Shown: piece after piece, positions 1 to 6,923 of the stretch | Position numbering within the stretch: position 1 is the stretch's first letter | How the letters are laid out: each line of letters starts with the position of its first letter | Source of the DNA: JALORV01 sp963769745 | GTDB lineage: Bacteria; Pseudomonadota; Gammaproteobacteria; Burkholderiales; Burkholderiaceae_F | Reading direction: 5' to 3' | Assembly (NCBI GenBank): GCA_963769745.1 | Contig: CAVYNB010000032.1 | Coordinates: 46,090-110,089 of the forward strand | DNA: 64,000 nucleotides | Notes under the pieces: model-generated | Database searches by the model: none | Told to the model about the DNA's origin: nothing | The model's input: the letters and a program-made list of their open reading frames with translations, nothing else | Program-made: the position numbers and the translations under genes

Positions 1-207
1 GAAGCCGACGGCCAGCCCCGACGCGGCGATGATCACCAGCGAGTAGTTGCCGATCGAATGGATCTGCGTGGCCACCAGGTAGAAGCGCGCGAGCGCCGCC
101 GGGACGTTCTTGATCATCTCGACGAAGAAGAACGCGCTGTGGCCCAACCCGCGCATGACCTCGAGCGCGCGCCGCCCGAGCGTCGGGAGGAACTCTGTGG
201 CTGTCAT
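1..207 (-). CDS. mlaE: MlaE phospholipid ABC transporter permease (partial, N-terminal 69 residues)
   Basis: MlaE is the inner-membrane permease of the MlaFEDB complex, which moves phospholipids between the inner membrane and the periplasmic carrier MlaC. Only the first 69 codons are present; the gene runs off the left edge. The visible part has the expected amphipathic N-terminus (LGRRALEVMRGLG) followed by FFFVEMI and the start of the first membrane region. The ATG overlaps the mlaF stop in an ATGA, so the two are translationally coupled. By family precedent mlaD and mlaC would follow outside the window. Confidence 0.9.
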   Translation of the reverse strand, partial: MTATEFLPTLGRRALEVMRGLGHSAFFFVEMIKNVPAALARFYLVATQIHSIGNYSLVIIAASGLAVGF

Positions 208-1007
208 GCGCGCAGCCCCAGATCCTCGCCGTAGGCGCGGGCGGGGTAATGGAAGCGCACCGGCCCGTCCGGCTCGCCCTGGATGAACTGCCGCACTTCG
301 GGATCGTCCGAGGCCTGGACCTCGGCGGGCGTGCCATGCCCGACGATGCGTCCGCCCGAGATCACGTAGACATAGTCGCTGATCAGGAAACACTCGTGCA
401 CGTCGTGCGAGACCACCAGCGAGGTGGCCCCGGTTGCATCGTTGAGCCGGCGGATCAGGTTCGCCGCGACGCCGAGCGAGATCGGATCGAGTCCCGCGAA
501 CGGTTCGTCGTACATGATGAGGTCCGGATCGAGCGCGATCGCGCGTGCCAGTGCGACCCGCCGCGCCATGCCCCCGGAAAGATCGGCCGGCTTGAGGTAG
601 GCCGCGCCGCGCAGGCCGACGGCATTCAGCTTCATCAGTACCAGGTCGCGGATCATCGGCTCCGGCAGCGGCGTGTGCTCGCGCAGCGGGAAGGCGACGT
701 TGTCGAACACCGTCAGGTCGGTAAAAAGCGCGCCGAACTGGAACAGCATTCCGAGTCTTCGCCGGAGTGCATACAGCGACTCGCGGTCGCGCGGATTGAC
801 CGGCGCGCCATCGAACGTGACCGTGCCCTCCTGCGGCGTCAGTACGCCACCAATCAGCCGCAGCAGCGTCGTCTTGCCGCAGCCCGAGCCGCCCATGATG
901 GCAATGACCTTGCCGCGCGGGAACACCATCGAAACATCCGACAGGATGACGCGCTGGTCATAACCGAACGTCACATGGTCGATCGCGACGAGCGCGTCGT
1001 TTTTCAT
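204..1007 (-). CDS. mlaF: MlaF phospholipid ABC transporter ATP-binding protein
   Basis: This is the cytoplasmic ATPase that powers the Mla lipid transporter. The 267-residue product has a complete ABC fold: Walker A GGSGCGKTT at about 39-47, signature LSGGM at about 143-147, and Walker B LIMYDEP at about 163-169. The chosen ATG at 1007 opens directly into the conserved beta strand (ALVAIDHVTFGYD). The frame stays open upstream to 1487, but that stretch only shadows the lipoprotein gene and is Arg-rich. The Shine-Dalgarno sequence is weak. The stop overlaps the mlaE start. Confidence 0.95.
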   Translation of the reverse strand: MKNDALVAIDHVTFGYDQRVILSDVSMVFPRGKVIAIMGGSGCGKTTLLRLIGGVLTPQEGTVTFDGAPVNPRDRESLYALRRRLGMLFQFGALFTDLTVFDNVAFPLREHTPLPEPMIRDLVLMKLNAVGLRGAAYLKPADLSGGMARRVALARAIALDPDLIMYDEPFAGLDPISLGVAANLIRRLNDATGATSLVVSHDVHECFLISDYVYVISGGRIVGHGTPAEVQASDDPEVRQFIQGEPDGPVRFHYPARAYGEDLGLRA

Positions 1008-1089
1008 AGTGGCGGGTGGGAGGACGGCATCGAGGCCCGGCGGAGGGTGCCGGGCATTCGATCGAGCGGCGGATTGTCGCACGCTGCGT

Positions 1090-1109
1090 CCGGCCTCAAT
1101 CGAGGCCGG
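1090..1109 (-). terminator. Perfect 8-bp hairpin downstream of the SlyB-like gene
   Basis: CCGGCCTC at 1090-1097 pairs perfectly with GAGGCCGG at 1102-1109 around a 4-nt loop, in the gap between the lipoprotein stop and mlaF. No U tract follows on the minus strand. It may be a Rho-assisted terminator or a 3' stabilising hairpin rather than a canonical intrinsic terminator. Confidence 0.4.
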
Positions 1110-1123
1110 AGCGTGTGATCGGA

Positions 1124-1537
1124 CTAGCGCAACGGGGTGATCACGCCGCTGGAAACGGCGACCTTGTCTCCCGGCCGGAACGTTGGCCGCTGATAAACGC
1201 GGACGGTGCGATCGATCCCGTCCTCGAAACGCACGCGCACGTCCCAGATAGTCTTGGTATCGGCATTGCTGGCAATCGCGCTGCCCGCCATGCCACCGGC
1301 GACGCTTCCCGCCGCGGTCGCGATGGTCTGCCCGGCGCCACCGCCGATGTTGCTGCCCAGCCAGCCGCCCAGCACCGCCCCGCCGATGGCACCGACGACC
1401 TGTGTGGCCTGGTTCGCTTCGGTGCCCTCGGCAATCGACTGCACGACCCCGGTGCCCGAAACACCGGCGCCCGGCGGTGTCGCGCACGCCGCCAGCAGCA
1501 ACGACGCCACCAACGCCATCCAGTGAACCACTTTCAT
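1124..1537 (-). CDS. SlyB/Pcp-like outer-membrane lipoprotein with glycine-zipper 2TM domain
   Basis: This 137-residue lipoprotein has a signal peptide ending in the lipobox LLAAC, with the lipidated Cys at about residue 18. It is followed by the glycine-zipper pattern of the SlyB/Pcp family (AIGGAVLGGWLGSNIGGGAGQ and a second Gly-rich segment). The C-terminal part (TIWDVRVRFEDGIDRTVRV) matches the small beta domain of these proteins. The family sits in the outer membrane, binds LPS or stabilises the envelope, and is often induced by Mg2+ limitation. It is 7 bp downstream of the solute-binding protein gene and probably cotranscribed with it. Confidence 0.85.
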   Translation of the reverse strand: MKVVHWMALVASLLLAACATPPGAGVSGTGVVQSIAEGTEANQATQVVGAIGGAVLGGWLGSNIGGGAGQTIATAAGSVAGGMAGSAIASNADTKTIWDVRVRFEDGIDRTVRVYQRPTFRPGDKVAVSSGVITPLR

Positions 1538-1544
1538 CGCTCGC

Positions 1545-2390
1545 TCACTCCGGAGTCGTATTCAGGTAGTACATCGCGGCCAGCAGCGGGCCGGGCTTGC
1601 CGAGCGGCGCCAGCCAGCGATCGAAGATTTCCTTGATCGCGCCCGATCGATAGACCTGCACCAGGCCCCGGTTGACCGCCAGGCGGAACGCCGGGTCGCG
1701 CCGCATCATCAGCGCATAGGGCTCGAACGAGAAGTCGTCCTGGATCAGCGTGTACTTGATGTCGGCGCGAGCGCGGATGACGTTGCCGACGAGGACCACG
1801 CGATCGGCCGCATAGCCGTCGATGCGCTTCTCATTCAGCGCCGCCAGCGCCTCGGCCTCGTCCTTGACCGTCACGACCTTGGCGTCGATGAGTTTGTCCT
1901 TCAACGCCGCCTTCAGGCTGGTCTCGGTCGTCGTGCCGGGTTTCACTGCAACTGTCTTGCCGGCAAGGTCGGCGAGCCGGTTCAAACTGGATTCCGCCAG
2001 CACCAGCACGGCGCCGCCGTCGACGAACGTCATGTTGGAGAAGTCGACGCGCTCCTGTCGACTGAGCGTCACCGTGGTGTTTCCGCATTCAAGGTCGATC
2101 GCGCCGCCCGTGACCTGGTCGAAGCGATTTGCCGACGTGACTGCAACCCATTTGATCGCCAGACTGCCACCGAGCGAACGCTCGAGGCTCGCAGCGACCC
2201 GCTTGCACAGATCGACGGAGTACCCGGCCGGCTGGCCATCCGGCCCCGTGAACGAAAACGGCGGCGAGTCGGCGCGATAGCCCAGCGTGATCGACTTGGC
2301 GTCGCGAATCTTCTTGAGCGTTCCGGTGTCCTGGGCCTGCGCCCCGACCGCCAGCAACATGGCGCACACGACCCACAGGGTCTTGAACAT
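1545..2390 (-). CDS. Polar amino-acid ABC transporter periplasmic substrate-binding protein (GltI-like)
   Basis: The 281-residue product has a cleavable signal peptide (MFKTLWVVCAMLLAVGAQAQ) and a family 3 solute-binding fold. The motif TLGYRADSPPFSF opens lobe 1, and VTLSRQERVDFS is the family signature near the ligand pocket. Glutamate/aspartate-type substrates are likely from similarity, but specificity cannot be read. The ATG at 2390 is chosen because AGAAAGG lies just upstream and the signal peptide starts there; the frame extends to 2447 without signal-like sequence. No permease or ATPase gene is nearby, so it is an orphan binding protein. Confidence 0.85.
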   Translation of the reverse strand: MFKTLWVVCAMLLAVGAQAQDTGTLKKIRDAKSITLGYRADSPPFSFTGPDGQPAGYSVDLCKRVAASLERSLGGSLAIKWVAVTSANRFDQVTGGAIDLECGNTTVTLSRQERVDFSNMTFVDGGAVLVLAESSLNRLADLAGKTVAVKPGTTTETSLKAALKDKLIDAKVVTVKDEAEALAALNEKRIDGYAADRVVLVGNVIRARADIKYTLIQDDFSFEPYALMMRRDPAFRLAVNRGLVQVYRSGAIKEIFDRWLAPLGKPGPLLAAMYYLNTTPE

Positions 2391-2510
2391 GTCTTCGACC
2401 TTTCTTGGAATTTTTGGTGTCCGCACCGGGCGCTGATCGACCAGCAAGCCGACCAGCCAGCAGCGGAAGCCCCATAGACTACCAGCGCAACATTCGACGA
2501 CGGGACGCCC

Positions 2511-2978
2511 TCAGGCAGCCGCGGAGCGGCGTTCACGCCGCGCGAGATTCAGCGCCTTCAGTTCAGCGTCGTCGTCGGGGACGACAACGAATGCCTCGAG
2601 CACGGCCGGCGGGATCGATCGCGCCCGAGCGGAATCCATGTCGACGAACGTCCAGACGGTCTCGCCGCGCGCCAGCAGCTTGCGCTGGCGCACGATGGCA
2701 TATCGGCGCAGGCAGTCCCGTTCGCTCCAGCGCGAGATCCAGGTGTAGACATCGAGCGGGTCGTCCAGCAGCGATGGTCGCAGGTACTCGATGAAGTGCG
2801 TCGCCGCGACCCACGCCATGCGATCGGCGTAGTACCGCTCCATCGGCCAGCCCTGCGCCGTCGAGTGCTCGACCGCGACCTCCTCCATCCAGCGCAGGTA
2901 CTCGCGGTTGTTGACGTGCCCGACCGCATCGATCGATTCAGGGCCGACCACCAGGGACTTGTGAAAGATTCGCGGCAC
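2511..2978 (-). CDS. Acyl-CoA thioesterase, 4HBT hotdog-fold family
   Basis: The protein has the 4-hydroxybenzoyl-CoA thioesterase pattern. It starts RIFHKSLVVGPESIDAVGHVNN, where the Asp-x-x-x-His-x-Asn segment is the catalytic region, and continues with EYLRWMEEVAVEHS. It would hydrolyse an acyl-CoA in the cytoplasm; the natural substrate is unknown. A GTG start at 2978 places the conserved motif near the N-terminus and gives 155 residues, typical for the family. A second GTG at 3047 would add 23 unconserved residues. Neither start has a strong ribosome binding site. Confidence 0.8.
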   Translation of the reverse strand: MPRIFHKSLVVGPESIDAVGHVNNREYLRWMEEVAVEHSTAQGWPMERYYADRMAWVAATHFIEYLRPSLLDDPLDVYTWISRWSERDCLRRYAIVRQRKLLARGETVWTFVDMDSARARSIPPAVLEAFVVVPDDDAELKALNLARRERRSAAA

Positions 2979-3096
2979 GGGGTCGAGCTTACCGCGCGGA
3001 CCCTGGCTCGCCTCCAGCGACGGCGTCGCCGAAAGCCAAGCGGTCACGCAGCCGCCACTTGGCGACTGCGCGTGCGGAAAAAGACGATCGCGACGA

Positions 3097-3528
3097 CTAC
3101 TTGCGAACCTGCAACTGATACAGGTAGTCCGTCAGCCCAAGGATGCGCGCGCGGACGAACTGTTCATTGTCGTACGCGAACCCGCGGTAGTGGTTGGCCG
3201 CCTTCTCCGTATACGTCGTGCCCCAGATCGGCATCTGCCGTGGGCCGTGGCCCTTCAGCGCCTGACGACCGTCGATGATCTCGATCATCCGGTCCGCCGG
3301 AAACACTCCGCCATTGCGCTGCTGGATCGTGGTCAGGTCGGGCACCGGCATCTTCAAATATTGCGCGAAGTAGCCGTCGCCCTTGCCGGTCGCGCCGTGG
3401 CAGGCCACGCAGTTCGATTCGTACTCCTGCTTGCCCAGTTCACTGCGAGCTTCGGCCCAGGCCGCTCCCGACAGCGTCGCTCCGAGGGCAACTGCGATTG
3501 CTATCGATCCAATCCTTGATCTTTTCAT
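3097..3528 (-). CDS. Periplasmic monohaem cytochrome c
   Basis: This 143-residue protein has a signal peptide ending GAAWA. One haem motif, CVACH, lies at about 40-44, and RQMPIWG at about 98-103 supplies the probable axial Met99. It is a class I cytochrome c acting as a periplasmic electron carrier; its partner is not evident. The ATG at 3528 is preceded by a strong GGAGGA. The frame runs upstream to 3570 but that extension is not needed. The C-terminal 40 residues (AANHYRGFAYDNEQFVRARI) form a helical extension beyond the haem fold. Confidence 0.87.
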   Translation of the reverse strand: MKRSRIGSIAIAVALGATLSGAAWAEARSELGKQEYESNCVACHGATGKGDGYFAQYLKMPVPDLTTIQQRNGGVFPADRMIEIIDGRQALKGHGPRQMPIWGTTYTEKAANHYRGFAYDNEQFVRARILGLTDYLYQLQVRK

Positions 3529-3652
3529 TGGGTCCTCCACATCGATGAATGCTCTCCATTCATCCGGCACACAAGAGCCTTTTGTTTCAAGCTAGCGGCA
3601 GATCGTCGGAACGCCTTGATGAGGCGCAACCCCATGGGCGCCGCGCGCCGCG

Positions 3653-6068
3653 TCAGCACCCTCCCTTGCGCCTGAGTACCGGCCCCACGAAGCCGAGTCC
3701 CACCAGCAACGCCAGGATCGGATCGAACGTCGCGTCTTCTCGCGCCGCTGTGCATCCACCACCGCCACCGCTGGACTGAGAAACCGGTACCGGCGTCGCT
3801 GCAGCGGGGGGTGTCGTTGCTGGCGGTTGCGTCGGCGGTTGTATCGGGGGCTGTATCGGTGGCGGTGTCGGCACCGGCGGCAACGAAGAAAGCGGCGGCG
3901 TGACGCTGAGCGTGAACACCAGCGTGTTGTCGGTCACCTCTGCATCGGGTTCCTCGCTCGTCACGCTGGCACTGACGGTGTATGTGCCCTCGGTCCCTCC
4001 GGTGACTGTGAGCGACATCACCCGGCCTGCACTGGCAGCAATCGTCGGAATGGCGCAGTCAAACTTCGAACCGTTGATCCTGCAGATGCTGGGATCGCCA
4101 ATGCCGACCGGGGACAACCCGTCGGGCAGCGTTCCACCAATCAACACCTCGCTGGCATGGCCGGTACCGCGATTCAGGACCGCGAGGTTCACAGTGAACT
4201 GACTGAACGCCGGAAACGAAGCGTCGGCGGCCGATACCTTGAGGTCCGGGAGTTGAATCGCGTGCGCCATCGCAAACATCGTGTCCTTTGAAGTCGGATC
4301 ACCGTCGATCTGCTCGTCCATCCACAGCACCATCGTCGCTGCTCCGTCCGGGCTGGGCCGCAACTGGGCTTCGGACTGCCCGGCCGTCGAAGGAGACACC
4401 GGCACGAATCGCTCGAACGTCGCCCCCTGGTCAGTCGAGCGCGCAACCGATACGCGGCCTGCCTTGCCGACGAGTTCATTGCGCTCGGTCGCGAAGGAGA
4501 CATAAAGGACATTCGGATTCTGGGTGTCGCCGGCATCGGGAGATCCGGTCAGCGGATTCACGATCGTTCCCGGTGTGGGCACCAGCCGCGGCTCCACGAC
4601 GGTGAAGGACGGCGAATCGATGCGCGACAGGTTGAGCGCAGGGCTCCAGCTCCCGGCCTCGCCATTGGCCGTGGACCGCGTGAAGATGAGGTTGTAGTTC
4701 GCGGTTGGAACCGCCGTCTTCTCGGGATTCGCCGCATCCATGTTGGGCGTCAGGTCGTAGGCAAGCCCGATGAAGCTGCCGCGCACGATCGCACGATGGG
4801 CATTGGCATTGCCCCCGAATCGCGCGACGTCCGTCATGTTCTGCGGTGTGTCGGCCAGGATGTCGGCGGGCAGGAATCCCGTCGATCCCGGCCGCTCGGC
4901 GGTATTGACGAGTCCGCGCCGCACGATGATGTCCGAAGGCGCCGCTGGAGTGACGAAGGGAGACTCGCGCCACAGCAGCACCGTGCGCAGGCTGGAAGTT
5001 CCCGCCGCTGCTGCGCCCTGCAGGAAGAATCGCACCCGCCGCGCGTTCCTGGTGACATCGCTGACGATGGTTCCGGCAGCGTTCGCGTCGTGCGCGGAAA
5101 ATGGAAACGCGTGGTAGACGATGCACTTGCCGGTGCTCCCTCCCGGACAGGCGGTCTCTTCATAGGCCAGCACTGCCGTTGTTCCGCTGATCTGCAGATT
5201 CGGTCGCGATGCTCCGGGCTGACCCGTTCCAAGCGCATTGTTGTCACTCAGCTGGGCGATGTTGGCGCGCAGCGTCACGCCATTGGGATTCGGCGCGTGC
5301 GTGTACCAGATGTTGGTGCCTCCGGTCACGTGCGATCCCATGCCACCGTCGCCGCGGCCCTCGCCTTCGCCTGGCTGCAGCCCCGCGGGGTCCTCCTGCC
5401 ACGCCATCGCGAACGCACTGCCGGTCGAACTGCCAGCAATCACCTCGTTGATGACATCGCGCTCGCCGTTCGTGAGCTGGTGCACGTCCCATGCGGCAAG
5501 CATCGGGTCCAGTCGTCGTTGCCACCCACAGGCAGTGGTAGGGCCGATCGAGCGTGCCGTCGCCATCGAAGTCACTGACACCTTGCGATGGATTGTCATA
5601 GCTGCCCGCATTGTTGGCCGCCGCCGGGTTCTGCGGACAGTAGGAACTGTTCCATGTGATGACGATCAGCGGACCCGAAGTCACTGGCGGCGCGAAGATC
5701 GTCGGCTTTTCATTGTCAGCCACAAAGATCAGCGGGCCTTTTGCCGTGATGGATTGCCCGCCTGTCGCCGCACTCGCTGCATCGCGTGACAACAGCAGCG
5801 GGTCGGACCACGTCACACCCTCGTCGAAGGAATGCCGTGAGTAGACGTTCTGCCGACCTGCAGTGCCATCGCCATAGGTGAAGAGCCAGGCCTTCTTGAA
5901 GATGCCGTCATGCAGATAAGCGAGCCGCACTACCTTAGCCTTCTCGGTCGGAGTCGGCGTGCGGCTGACATTGACCTCCGGGCCGAACCGAACACCGGTC
6001 GCCGCATAGACGGCCGCCGCCACTGCACACAGCAAAACTGCGGTTCCTAACTTGAATCTGCCGATCAT
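3653..6068 (-). CDS. Large exported protein with DUF11-like domain and JDVT-CTERM-like sorting tail (frame broken once)
   Basis: Two minus-strand frames join into one gene of about 804 codons. The N-terminal part (6068 to about 5515) has a signal peptide (MIGRFKLGTAVLLCAVAAAV) and a sialidase/BNR-like region (SRHSFDEGVTWSDPLLLSRD). The second part continues through more beta-propeller-like repeats (VARSTDQGATFERFV) and a DUF11-like domain. After that come a Pro/Thr-rich linker, a Gly5-Cys motif, an FDPILALLVGLGF hydrophobic stretch and RRK near the end. That tail matches the JDVT-CTERM style of sorting signal. The frames join near 5508-5516 where one base (an extra A on the minus strand in ACGACGACTGG) restores VATTLDPML. 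This is possibly a sequencing error. The divergent neighbour encodes the matching protease type. Confidence 0.75.
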
Positions 6069-6227
6069 GTTGACCCCTGAATGTCCCCCGAGTCGCTGAC
6101 GGAAAGCTCTTGCTGCGGCCGCAATGGCTGAACCGATTCGCTGCCGTCGCACGCACGGCAAAGGTGACGCGCCGGGCGTGAAGTCCGATTCATCCACGTG
6201 TGCCGAATCGCATGAGACGATCGCGAC
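6069..6227. promoter_or_regulatory. Divergent intergenic region between the JDVT-CTERM protein and its candidate protease
   Basis: This 159-bp gap separates two divergent starts, so promoters for both the substrate-like protein (minus) and the intramembrane protease (plus) should lie here. An AGGGGTC near 6071-6077 is the likely ribosome binding site for the minus gene. I see no convincing sigma-70 hexamer pair. Confidence 0.35.
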
Positions 6228-6737
6228 ATGTCAGCTGACCCCGAACAGCGCACAACGATCAGCGCCCTGCGCTACGCCTTTGGAGCAGCTCGACCGCCGA
6301 CGGGCTGGTGGGCCTGGCTGCACGATCCGCACTTCCTGATTGCAGTCCTGGCCGCATTTCCGGCCTGCCTCGTGCTTGGCCTGACAGTGGGTGAACACAT
6401 GCGGCTGCCTTTCACCGCAGCGTCCCTGCTGTCGTTTCTTGCCTTTCGGCCGGTACTGGAAGAACTGGCGTTTCGCGGTGCGCTCCAGGGCTTCCTGCTG
6501 CAGCGGGGATGGACCACCCGCATCGGTCCGGTCTCGCGCGCGAACTGGGCGACAACGGCCGTGTTCGTGACGCTGCATTTCGCGGCACAACCTCCGGGCT
6601 GGGCGCTCGCTGTCGCCGTCCCGTCGCTGGTGTTCGGTCACCTGCGTGAACGCAACGCCAGCGTGTTGCCCGCGATCGCTCTGCATCTGATTTACAACGC
6701 CAGCTTCGCCGCGACGGTATGGTTCTCCCATCGCTGA
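6228..6737 (+). CDS. mrtJ: CPBP/glutamic-type intramembrane protease, MrtJ-like (JDVT-CTERM system)
   Basis: This 169-residue integral membrane protein has the three CPBP (Abi/CAAX protease) motifs: EELAFRG with Glu78-Glu79 and Arg83, FVTLHF with His117, and HLIYN with His153 and Asn157. Several hydrophobic segments place the site within the membrane. Family knowledge: MrtJ-type members process proteins with short C-terminal sorting signals. Calling it MrtJ rests on its size, the motifs and its divergent neighbour, whose C-terminus carries such a signal. A general CAAX-like protease is the alternative. Confidence 0.75.
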   Translation: MSADPEQRTTISALRYAFGAARPPTGWWAWLHDPHFLIAVLAAFPACLVLGLTVGEHMRLPFTAASLLSFLAFRPVLEELAFRGALQGFLLQRGWTTRIGPVSRANWATTAVFVTLHFAAQPPGWALAVAVPSLVFGHLRERNASVLPAIALHLIYNASFAATVWFSHR

Positions 6738-6800
6738 GCGGTCTGTGGCGGGATGCTCAAAGCGTTCGCGTTGAACCTGCTGTCCTGGCCGGAATGAATT

Positions 6801-6889
6801 GGCCCCGTCCAACGTTCGCTGGACGGGGCCGGAGAAAGCGCGGCTTCCTGGAGCCCGGCGCACAACCGGGAGGGGAAGTCCGGTTGTGC
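6801..6889. terminator. Two tandem perfect hairpins between convergent genes
   Basis: Hairpin 1 pairs 6801-6811 (GGCCCCGTCCA) with 6820-6830 over an 8-nt loop. Hairpin 2 pairs 6860-6869 (GCACAACCGG) with 6880-6889 over a 10-nt loop. Both lie between the protease stop (6737) and the stop of the fibronectin-III lipoprotein (6924), where transcription from both sides must end. Neither has a proper U run on either strand. Confidence 0.5.
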
Positions 6890-6923
6890 TGCCCGCGCTC
6901 ATCGTCACTGCCTGTGACAATTC

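Noticed and set aside
6840..6900. Riboswitch or RNase P-like RNA suggested by the GGGGAAGTCCGG string
   Set aside because: It lies between convergent stops rather than upstream of a gene, and the rest of the conserved cores is absent; simple hairpins explain it.
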